A stretch of 64,000 bases of DNA from Bacteroidota bacterium (lineage in GTDB: Bacteria > Bacteroidota > Bacteroidia > Chitinophagales > Saprospiraceae): positions 62,001 through 126,000 of the forward strand of contig JAFMBH010000002.1 in the NCBI GenBank assembly GCA_017858735.1, in the 5' to 3' direction. Below the pieces are notes generated by a model, which saw only the letters and a program-made list of their open reading frames with translations, had not been told where the DNA came from and did not search any database. The position numbers and the translations under genes were made by a program. Positions within the stretch are counted from its first letter, which is position 1, and each line of letters begins with the position of its first letter. This document shows, one piece after another, positions 56,278 through 64,000 of the stretch.

Positions 56278-58692
56278 ATGAAGATTCTATTTTCTATTTA
56301 CCTTACGCTGGGTTTTTCCTTTTATTTATTTTCTCAAGGTTCTGTCGCTGGAAATATTAGAGATGAAAATGGAAATCCCATGGAAGGGGTGTCTATTTCT
56401 TTAGAAAATGTCTCATTTGGCGTTGCATCCAATAGCAAAGGCGATTTTTTAATTGACAAAATCCCTTTTGGTGATTATACGATAGTAATTTCTGCTATCG
56501 GTTATACTACCTATAAGGAAAAATTGAGGTTGACTGAAAAGCCGATAAACCTTCGGGTAGCGCTATCTCCTGAGAGCTATTTGCTCAATGAAATTGGTAT
56601 AGTTAGCACGCGCGCGACAAACGAAACCCCCGTGGCTTATCAGTCTATTTCAGCGGAAGATATAAAAGATCATAATCAAGGTCAGGATTTACCCTATCTT
56701 CTGCGATTTACCCCGTCGCTGGTAGTTAATTCAGATGCAGGTGCGGGGATTGGCTACACGGGCATGAGAATCAGAGGTGCTGATATTACCAGGATCAATG
56801 TTACCCTAAACGGTATTCCAGTGAATGATGCAGAATCGCATGGTGTATTTTGGGTGAATATGCCCGATTTGGCCAGCTCTATCTCCGATTTGCAAATACA
56901 ACGGGGAGTGGGTACTTCTACAAATGGTAGTGGGGCTTTTGGTGCCTCTATTCATTTGAATACCAAAGTAAATAGTGAAAAAGCTTATGTTTCTTCTCAT
57001 CAATCTTTTGGCTCATTTAATTCCTGGAAAAGAAACCTTAAGCTGGGTACCGGAAATATGGGTAATGGTTTTTCATTTGATGCCAGATTGTCGAAAATTT
57101 CTTCGGACGGTTACATTGACAGGGCCAAAGCTGATTTAAATAGCTATTCCTTGTTTGGAACCTGGAAACAAAATAATTCAGTAATGAGGTTCTCTATTAT
57201 TGACGGAAGTGAAAGGACCTATCAGGCATGGAATGGTGTTCCGCTCTCCCTGGAAGCTGATTGGAATACCAGGACATTTAATTCTGCCGGAGCAGAAAGA
57301 CAGGGTTCTCCTCATCCCGATGAGATTGATAACTACCGCCAAACGCATTATCAATGGCATTACGATAGATTATGGTCATCTAAATTTAGCTCCAATATTG
57401 CTTTACATTATACAAAAGGCAGGGGCTATTTTGAGCAATTTCGAAGTAATCAAAATGCATCCGATTACTCTTTTTCTCTACCTCAGGGTATAGATCCTTC
57501 AACCAATATTGATGTGATCCGTCGTCGCTGGCTCGATAATGATTTCTATGGTGGTATTTTCTCGGTTACCTATAAAGATACTAAAATGCAATCCGTTTTT
57601 GGAGGCGCAGTGCATAATTATGAAGGTCAGCATTTTGGAGAACTCACCTGGGCATCCATAGCTGGTAGTACATTTCCTGACCATAGGTATTACGATAATT
57701 TGGCAACAAAATTTGAGGCAAATGCTTACTGGAAAAATAATATTGAGATTTTACCCAATGTTTCCGCCTGGACTGACTTTCAACTTCGACACATTAATTA
57801 TGAATTCGAAGGATTTAATGACTCGGGTCTGCGTATTCCCTCCGTTGAAAAATTAACTTTTTTTAATCCTAAAGCAGGTCTGTTCTGGGAATTTAAACCA
57901 AATTACAATCTGTTTATTTCCTACGCTATTGCAAATAGAGAACCAAACAGAGACGATTATGTAGATAATTTAAAGTCATTCAGACCAAAAGCTGAAAATT
58001 TACAAGACATAGAATTGGGTTTTCGGGCCTCAAACAAGGCCTTTCAATGGGAAGTAAATGGCTTTTACATGAAATATAAGAACCAATTGGTACAAACAGG
58101 AAGGCTAAATGATGTAGGTGCATATATCAGGGAAAATATGCCTGATGCTTATCGTATTGGGGTTGAATGGCAAGCCGGCTGGCAAATAAACTCAGTGCTT
58201 GAAATAAAATCTAATCTGGCAGTGAGTGCGAATAAAATAGGTTCTTATACCGCTTTTATTGACGATTATGACGCAAATTGGGAATGGCAGGGGCAGGTGG
58301 CTTTACCATTTACCGGCACAGATATTGCTTTTTCGCCAGGAATCATCGCAGAGGCAGAGGTTAAATGGTCACTTTTTTCTCAGCTCCCTTTCTTTTTGGA
58401 AAATCCATTGGAGGTCATTTGGAATGCTAAATACGTAAGCCGGCAGTATTTAGATAATACAGGGAATAATCAAAACGTAATTCCATCTTTCTTTATTAAT
58501 GATGCCTCCGTCAGATTTCAGTTAAAGAAGAATATAACCATTTCTGGAAATATTTTCAATGTGTTAAATCATCGTTATTTTAGTAATGGCTGGGTGTACA
58601 GCAGTTTCCTGAATGGTAAATTGCAAAGCGATATTGGCGTATATCCACAAGCGGGAAGACATTTTTTCGTTGGTTTTGAATTTGGATTTTAA
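56278..58692 (+). CDS. TonB-dependent receptor controlled by a TPP riboswitch
   Basis: The 804-residue outer-membrane receptor has a signal peptide (about 1-20, LFSQ). A carboxypeptidase D regulatory-like domain follows (about 22-105, VAGNIRDENGNPMEGVSISL), then the plug (about 115-225: RFTPSLVVNSDAG, GMRIRGADITRINVTLNG, DLQIQRGVGTSTNGSGAFG) and a barrel ending in VGFEFGF with a terminal Phe. The TPP riboswitch immediately upstream is the best evidence for its ligand: thiamine or a thiamine precursor or derivative. The gene ends flush against the convergent small barrel gene at 58693, with no gap. Confidence 0.93.
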   Translation: MKILFSIYLTLGFSFYLFSQGSVAGNIRDENGNPMEGVSISLENVSFGVASNSKGDFLIDKIPFGDYTIVISAIGYTTYKEKLRLTEKPINLRVALSPESYLLNEIGIVSTRATNETPVAYQSISAEDIKDHNQGQDLPYLLRFTPSLVVNSDAGAGIGYTGMRIRGADITRINVTLNGIPVNDAESHGVFWVNMPDLASSISDLQIQRGVGTSTNGSGAFGASIHLNTKVNSEKAYVSSHQSFGSFNSWKRNLKLGTGNMGNGFSFDARLSKISSDGYIDRAKADLNSYSLFGTWKQNNSVMRFSIIDGSERTYQAWNGVPLSLEADWNTRTFNSAGAERQGSPHPDEIDNYRQTHYQWHYDRLWSSKFSSNIALHYTKGRGYFEQFRSNQNASDYSFSLPQGIDPSTNIDVIRRRWLDNDFYGGIFSVTYKDTKMQSVFGGAVHNYEGQHFGELTWASIAGSTFPDHRYYDNLATKFEANAYWKNNIEILPNVSAWTDFQLRHINYEFEGFNDSGLRIPSVEKLTFFNPKAGLFWEFKPNYNLFISYAIANREPNRDDYVDNLKSFRPKAENLQDIELGFRASNKAFQWEVNGFYMKYKNQLVQTGRLNDVGAYIRENMPDAYRIGVEWQAGWQINSVLEIKSNLAVSANKIGSYTAFIDDYDANWEWQGQVALPFTGTDIAFSPGIIAEAEVKWSLFSQLPFFLENPLEVIWNAKYVSRQYLDNTGNNQNVIPSFFINDASVRFQLKKNITISGNIFNVLNHRYFSNGWVYSSFLNGKLQSDIGVYPQAGRHFFVGFEFGF

Positions 58693-59289
58693 TTAAAAAT
58701 TTACCGTAAATCCAAATCTGAAGGTGAAAGGTGAAATAACATAAAGATTAGATTCCGGCGTCTGCAGGTTGTACAAGGCAACAATTTCAAATTTAGTGTT
58801 GCCTTGTCCACTGCTATAGCCACCACCTACATAGACATTGTTTTGTTGCAACCTGTCGGCGTATAATTTCACACCGTCAAAAGAAACAAAGGCTTGATTA
58901 GCTATTTCATATTCTGCATGAGCAAAGATGGCAGAGATAACTTTTACCCGGGTGAATGCACCCACCCCCCAATTTACAGGTGTTATCTTGTTAATGAAAG
59001 AACGTCCTGAATATCTCGACGCAAGAAAACTAACTCTGGGACCCACGCTCCATCTGGGTAAAATCTTGTATCCAACCATTGGACTCGCCCCAAGTTGTAG
59101 CACGTTTAGGCCGGATTGTCCTGAAAAACCTAAATTTAATCCCCCGCCATACCAGATTTTTGTGGACACAACACTAGGTTCTTTCGTAGGTTGTTTTTGA
59201 TACTTTAAGCCAGAACTTGCCTGTCCGATTACATCCGATAATTTTAAAACAAAAATTATTCCAATAAATAAACATTTTGTAGCATTCAT
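58693..59289 (-). CDS. Small outer-membrane beta-barrel-like protein
   Basis: The 198-residue protein has a signal peptide (about 1-22, CLFIGIIFVLKLSDVIGQ). Regular Gly/aromatic strand patterns (WYGGGLNLGFSGQSG, WSVGPRVSFLA, AHAEYEIANQA) suggest an eight-strand barrel; the C-terminal strand ends FRFGFTVNF. No specific family is recognised. It may be a structural or porin-like surface protein. The gene converges on the TPP-controlled receptor with adjacent stop codons and lies back to back with the giant repeat protein at 59430. Confidence 0.75.
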   Translation of the reverse strand: MNATKCLFIGIIFVLKLSDVIGQASSGLKYQKQPTKEPSVVSTKIWYGGGLNLGFSGQSGLNVLQLGASPMVGYKILPRWSVGPRVSFLASRYSGRSFINKITPVNWGVGAFTRVKVISAIFAHAEYEIANQAFVSFDGVKLYADRLQQNNVYVGGGYSSGQGNTKFEIVALYNLQTPESNLYVISPFTFRFGFTVNF

Positions 59290-59429
59290 GTTGTTTGGTT
59301 TACTTTTCTTTTAGTCGTTGATTAAGTCTAATTCCAAAAAAGACTGTAATTTACACCTTCAATTGAAAAAACAGAAAGGAATAAATTTTATGGTCTGTCG
59401 TTATTATCCCATGACACAATATTAATGCA

Positions 59430-62400
59430 ATGAGACATTGTTTAGTTTTATTGTTCTCCATTTCGTTTTTTTTTAATGCAAAGGCTCAAAACTGCGGTTT
59501 TCAAGGGCCTAGACCTATTTATTTTGACTCCATTTTTACTTATGATATCAATGTATTTGATTATATAAACGATGATTTATCGGGTAGTCAAAAAATAGAT
59601 AGCATAACTTTGCGCTTTATCTCACCTGAATTATCAAAACTTTCTATTTCGCTCATTTCTCCCAAAGGTGATACTGTTTTTTTAGTAGGGCCAATCAATG
59701 ATTATGTTGAAAATGATATTTTAGGGGGCATTTACAGACTAACTTTTATTCCAACAAGTATGTCAACGGATACTTTTCGATGGCAAAATGATTATCCCGG
59801 CATTCCACCAAATGGGGTGTATTTTCCTTTTAAAAATGATTTGCAGGGTTTTACAGGAAAGGTAAATGGTACCTGGAAATTACTTGTTAATACGAAAGGT
59901 ACTGAAAATGAAATCAGTGGTGATTTAAACAGCATTCGGGACGTTAAAATCCATTTTGCTATTATCGATGGGGATAATTGCTGTAAAGCCAATGCGGGGG
60001 AGATTAAGGATACCATCATCAATGCTTGTGCCGGCAATACTGAACTTGTTACTTTGCCTGGTCCTGCCTATGCCAGTGCAACAGATATACCCGATACCAC
60101 TTTATATGGTTACGGATACATGATTTATAGAAATGATACCGTTTTTGACGTGTCGGCCAACAGAGATCTTAGAAACCTTCCTCCGGGAAATTATAAAGCG
60201 AAGGGATTTTCTTTTATAAAAGATTCTATTTCCATTTTCCAATCTTTCATTGGTAAAAAAACCTCTTCAGAGGTTCTGGCTATTTTACAAAATCCATTGA
60301 CAAAAAAGGATACCTGTGGCGCTCTTTCTAACGGTGAGTACGTGTTTAATCTAAAGCCTGCCAACTGTGTTAAAAAGTTAACCTGGATCCTTCCAAAAGG
60401 AGATAGCATTCTTTTTGATGGAAAGTTTTTGAAACAAGAAGGTGTTTATAAGCAGGTTATCCCCAAAATAGGGGCCTGTGATAGCATAACAGAACTTAAT
60501 ATTAAATTTATAGACTTCATTTGTCCAAAAGAGACATTTCAGGTAGGTGATTCTACTTTTAGAAAAGAAGGTGCTTTTTTAGTTAAACTGTCGGCAATAT
60601 CTGGTTGTGATAGTTTGGTGAATGTGAAACTTAAATACTATAGTAGAGATCTTAAAATTATTTTGCCTGAGGAATTAACCTGTGTCAGAAATTCGGTTTC
60701 TATAGATGTCCGTGGAACAAAGTCAGCTATTTACAAGACTACCTTTGAATGGAGGAAATTAGATGCCTCCATTGGCACCCCGATGGTAGTGGGCACTAAT
60801 CCATTATTAACTGTTTCTGAGGCTGGTTTTTATCAGTTGAATATTATGTATGATGAAGACAGGATTTGCACTGATACCTTGTTGCAGGTAATTGAAAACA
60901 AGGCTATTCCACAAATAACGAAAGGCACTATCTTACCATACACTTGTAAGGTAGATTCGGTCATTATGGGCGGTACCTTAACGTCTGAAGGAGTTGAATT
61001 CAGCTATTTTTGGTCAACCTCAGATGGTAAGTTGGGGGTAAAGAAAAATGAAAAATTTGCCTACGCCTTATCTCCAGGCAATTATAAATTTAAGGTCTCA
61101 AACATTATAAATGGATGTCGGGACAGCACAGATATTAACATTCAGGCAGACACCTTAAGACCATTGGTTTTGGGCGGTGGAGATAAATTTTTGACTTGTG
61201 CGACAAATACTGTAACCATTGGAAGCGCTCTTTCGGATGGAGGAAGCGGATTTATTGCCAGATGGACGATAGTTCAGTCAAATAACCTTTCTTTTTTCTC
61301 TCAGCCCACAAGAAAAACCCAAACATTAAGTTCTCCGGGTATTTTTAAGTATAATGTGGAAAACACCAGAAATGGTTGTAAAGATAGCGTTACCGTAATG
61401 GTGGCAATCGATACACTGCTTCCAATCATCAGTTTACCTCTTTCTGATACCTTAAATTGTGTAACGGGTAATGCTACATTGAAACTTTCAGTGAGTAGTC
61501 TCAACAGAATAAAGTTCAGTTGGAAAGGAGAGCAGGGTGGGGTGATAGAAGCTGAATCGAATTTGTTGCAACCTACCATTAAGAATGCTGGTTTTTATAG
61601 ATTCACCTTGTTGGACACTATCACTAGTTGTAGCAGAGAAACAGGTATTACCATTACAGAAGATTGTACACCAAAACTTTTTTCCAACAAAGCGGATTCA
61701 ATAAATTGCGTAAGGGCTATTGTAAATTATAAGGCAGGTATTACAAATCCAAATGCAGTTACCACCTATAATTGGAACTCATTTCCGGGAAATAATTGTT
61801 TGCTTAGCGGGCAGGGGACGACGGATATTAGCCTAAATTGCCCGGGGGTGTATCGTTTAATCGCTACCAATACGGTGTTTAATTCTTCAGATACCTTGCT
61901 GGTTGAAATTATTGAAGATAAGCTTAAACCTACCGTGGTTATAGCAAAACCTGATACCATTACGTGTAATGAAAAGGTGATTAAAGTAGATGGTTCCGGT
62001 TCTTCCTCTGGCAGTATCTTTAAATACGTTTGGTTGAATGCCAATGGAGATACAGTGACCACTTTTCCCACTTTTATTACCATAAAACCAGAGTTATATT
62101 CCTTAGAAATTACCAATAAACAAAATGGTTGTTTTGCCACGGGGCAGGTAAATATTTTTCAGGATGAAGCGTTGCCTGTCATCAGATTTTTTAAAACTAC
62201 CTATCCATGTAATCAGGATTCATTTGCGTACGCACCGCAGGTAATCCCTGTAAATCCAAGGTTTATTTATAAATGGAGTGGAACGGGCATTTATAAAAAT
62301 GCAGATAGTTTGCAGGTCTGGATAAACAAACCCGGGAAATACTTCCTGGAAATTACCGATCCCTCCCAAAATTGTATAGTTATTGACTCTGTTCAGGTTG

Positions 62401-64000
62401 ACGATCAGCCCTGTCCTCCCTGTTTAAAATTGATTGGAGCGCCTGATACTTTAACTTGTTCCCGCAGAGAAACAACCCTGCAAGTTGACTTGTGCAGACC
62501 CTGCCTGAATTGTGATATTAGGTGGACAGGACCTGGTATTTTACCTGGTAGCGACTTTAGAAATCAACGGGTGGACAAACCAGGAACCTATACGCTAAGA
62601 GGATTGGCTGCCAATGGATTAGAGACGACCTTTGAAGTGATGGTGATAGGAGATTTAGTACCCCCACCTATCAAAGATCCTGAAAGTTATACCTTGAATT
62701 GCTTGATTGATACGGTCAGTTTATCTGCCCCTGTTTTAAGACCTGATACAAATTTTCAATACAGGTGGTTACCCCCAATTGGGGAAAATATAGCGGTTTT
62801 AAATGGCTACAATCTCCTGGCAACCTCAGCGGGTTTATATCAGGTATATATTACAAATAAACGTAATGCGTGTATTAACTTCGCGGAAGTTTTAGTGCGT
62901 GTGGACAGGAATAAACCAAGAGCGAATGCTGGAGCCGATAAATTATTGACCTGTGCACAAACCCAGTTTAATCTGGATGGTTCTGCTTCTGCGAACGAAA
63001 GAGACAGATTCACTTATTTTTGGGAAGGTAAAAATGGAGGTCGTGTTCTTGGCGGTAAGAGCACACTCAATCCGTTTATAACCGAGTCTGGTTCGTATTA
63101 TCTTACCGTCACGGATGGTGTTAATGGTTGTTCGTCGGCAGATAGTATGGTGGTTTTAAAAGATAATAATTTACCCATTGTACCTTCTTTCAATGATTCA
63201 ACGTTGCTTTGTAAAAAAAGAGAATTAACCTATTTAGGAAAATTACCCTCTTCCACAGGATTTTCAGGAAAGTGGTGTGAGTTGGACACCTTAGGAAATA
63301 GAACCAATTGTAGCAGCGATCTAAGAAAGGTATTTTCTGTAGGGGGACTTTATCGTTTTGAAGTACAAAACACCTTGACGGGGTGTGTAAACGGTATAAG
63401 TGTTCTTATAAAAGAAGATTTTAATAGTCCCGCCGTTGATTATCCTTCCAGAGATACCTTAAGGTGTAATAAGCCAATTATTCAACTTAAGCCTAATCTT
63501 TTTGGTGATACCTTGAATTATACGTTTAGCTGGATAGCCAATAGTGGCAGATCGATGATAGAAAGGACGAATATTTCACCTCGTTTATTCAGAGAAGATA
63601 TTTACAGAGTGCAGATCACAGAAAAGAATAATGGCTGTACCAGAACAGATACTATTTTTATAAAAGCAGATTTAAATCAACCTTCGGTCAATGCGGGAAA
63701 GGATACACTGCTCACTTGTCTGCATCCTGCCATAAAACTTCAAGGGGTAGCGAAGCCCAATGCTACGTCGGGGGTCATTTCCTACAAGTGGTACTCTGAA
63801 AACAGTGTTATACAGTCAGGTGCATTAACAGCCAACGCCTCGGTAGATAAAACCGGACTTTTCTGGTTATTGGTAGAAGATTCGGGGAACTTTTGTCAGG
63901 CAGTAGATATTGTTCAGGTGGGAGATGGATTTAATAAACCAAAAATAAATTTGAATTTAGAAGAGGGGCTTACCCTAAGTTGCAAAAAGGACGTTATTCG
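59430..64000 (+). CDS. Giant repeat protein, 3'-truncated at the window end
   Basis: A single frame opens at ATG 59430 (MRHCLVLLFSISFFFNAKAQ, a signal peptide) and stays open to the last base: 1523 codons, C-terminus missing. Residues about 30-177 resemble the subtilisin-type P-domain (SISLISPKGDTVFLVG, then GFTGKVNGTWKLLV), here without a protease. An SprB-like or gliding-repeat region follows (about 190-405). From about residue 410 to the end there are 13 complete Ig/PKD-like units of about 80 residues and the start of a 14th, each opening with a '(L/I/T)xC' Cys and most closing 'NGC...D'. The repeats resemble those of the adhesin at 20978. The missing end probably carries a T9SS sorting domain (an inference). 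Confidence 0.9.
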   Translation, partial: MRHCLVLLFSISFFFNAKAQNCGFQGPRPIYFDSIFTYDINVFDYINDDLSGSQKIDSITLRFISPELSKLSISLISPKGDTVFLVGPINDYVENDILGGIYRLTFIPTSMSTDTFRWQNDYPGIPPNGVYFPFKNDLQGFTGKVNGTWKLLVNTKGTENEISGDLNSIRDVKIHFAIIDGDNCCKANAGEIKDTIINACAGNTELVTLPGPAYASATDIPDTTLYGYGYMIYRNDTVFDVSANRDLRNLPPGNYKAKGFSFIKDSISIFQSFIGKKTSSEVLAILQNPLTKKDTCGALSNGEYVFNLKPANCVKKLTWILPKGDSILFDGKFLKQEGVYKQVIPKIGACDSITELNIKFIDFICPKETFQVGDSTFRKEGAFLVKLSAISGCDSLVNVKLKYYSRDLKIILPEELTCVRNSVSIDVRGTKSAIYKTTFEWRKLDASIGTPMVVGTNPLLTVSEAGFYQLNIMYDEDRICTDTLLQVIENKAIPQITKGTILPYTCKVDSVIMGGTLTSEGVEFSYFWSTSDGKLGVKKNEKFAYALSPGNYKFKVSNIINGCRDSTDINIQADTLRPLVLGGGDKFLTCATNTVTIGSALSDGGSGFIARWTIVQSNNLSFFSQPTRKTQTLSSPGIFKYNVENTRNGCKDSVTVMVAIDTLLPIISLPLSDTLNCVTGNATLKLSVSSLNRIKFSWKGEQGGVIEAESNLLQPTIKNAGFYRFTLLDTITSCSRETGITITEDCTPKLFSNKADSINCVRAIVNYKAGITNPNAVTTYNWNSFPGNNCLLSGQGTTDISLNCPGVYRLIATNTVFNSSDTLLVEIIEDKLKPTVVIAKPDTITCNEKVIKVDGSGSSSGSIFKYVWLNANGDTVTTFPTFITIKPELYSLEITNKQNGCFATGQVNIFQDEALPVIRFFKTTYPCNQDSFAYAPQVIPVNPRFIYKWSGTGIYKNADSLQVWINKPGKYFLEITDPSQNCIVIDSVQVDDQPCPPCLKLIGAPDTLTCSRRETTLQVDLCRPCLNCDIRWTGPGILPGSDFRNQRVDKPGTYTLRGLAANGLETTFEVMVIGDLVPPPIKDPESYTLNCLIDTVSLSAPVLRPDTNFQYRWLPPIGENIAVLNGYNLLATSAGLYQVYITNKRNACINFAEVLVRVDRNKPRANAGADKLLTCAQTQFNLDGSASANERDRFTYFWEGKNGGRVLGGKSTLNPFITESGSYYLTVTDGVNGCSSADSMVVLKDNNLPIVPSFNDSTLLCKKRELTYLGKLPSSTGFSGKWCELDTLGNRTNCSSDLRKVFSVGGLYRFEVQNTLTGCVNGISVLIKEDFNSPAVDYPSRDTLRCNKPIIQLKPNLFGDTLNYTFSWIANSGRSMIERTNISPRLFREDIYRVQITEKNNGCTRTDTIFIKADLNQPSVNAGKDTLLTCLHPAIKLQGVAKPNATSGVISYKWYSENSVIQSGALTANASVDKTGLFWLLVEDSGNFCQAVDIVQVGDGFNKPKINLNLEEGLTLSCKKDVI

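Noticed and set aside
1..64000. Search for a defence island, prophage, insertion sequence or tRNA-linked integration site
   Set aside because: No integrase, transposase, restriction, Cas, toxin-antitoxin or phage genes were recognised, and no tRNA gene was visible in any gap; nothing supports such a system here.

Overview
The window is AT-rich bacterial DNA that reads as a chromosomal segment of a gliding or surface-associated member of the Bacteroidota, most likely near the Saprospiria. Supporting signs are a PorP/SprF protein next to a giant adhesin with a CHU_C-type sorting domain, a second CHU_C protein, TonB-dependent receptors, an ExbB-ExbD-ExbD-TonB operon, a short Bacteroidota-type primary sigma factor, a DUF2795 protein, the lack of Shine-Dalgarno sequences and a few TAnnTTTG promoter elements. 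The lineage is an inference from gene content. No rRNA, tRNA, CRISPR array, transposase, phage gene or recognised defence system was found.

Layout. 1-2.5 kb: the tail of an unknown gene, a helix-hairpin-helix protein and HMG-CoA synthase. 2.6-12.7 kb: exported enzymes and surface proteins (M20 amidohydrolase, sortilin-like propeller, D-aminoacylase-like lipoprotein, serine hydrolase, TonB receptor). 12.7-18.2 kb: housekeeping genes (VC1184-type PLP enzyme, primary sigma factor, cytidylate kinase, DUF2795 protein, QueA) plus two unrecognised proteins. 18.4-26.7 kb: an ABC permease, then PorP/SprF with an adhesin of about 1890 residues. 26.7-30.3 kb: thiolase and a FadN-like beta-oxidation enzyme. 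30.4-36.7 kb: a glycosyltransferase, the ExbB/ExbD/TonB energiser, FolC and an M14 peptidase. 36.7-44.4 kb: a tightly packed eight-gene minus-strand cluster (flavin monooxygenase, enoyl reductase-like SDR, acyl-CoA ligase, fatty aldehyde dehydrogenase, SDR, two small membrane proteins, Gfo/Idh oxidoreductase). 44.5-47.1 kb: a large M14 peptidase. 47.1-47.7 kb: a gene-free block of direct and inverted repeats. 47.7-55.5 kb: riboflavin synthase, a CHU_C protein, RfbD/RfbC, the GTPases Der and Era, and a conserved hypothetical. 55.5-58.7 kb: a NadR-like kinase, a TPP riboswitch and the TonB receptor it should control. 58.7-64 kb: a small beta-barrel protein and a giant repeat protein that runs off the window end.

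How the genes fit together. Much of the segment concerns the cell surface: T9SS-exported adhesins, TonB-dependent uptake with its energiser, and exported peptidases or amidases. The second theme is acyl and aldehyde metabolism (thiolase, FadN and the 36.7-44.4 kb cluster). The strongest regulatory prediction is thiamine-pyrophosphate control of the receptor at 56.3-58.7 kb. The most interesting unexplained items are the repeat block at 47.1-47.6 kb, the eight-gene redox/lipid cluster, and the giant adhesins with cohesin-like, P-domain-like and Ig-like arrays.
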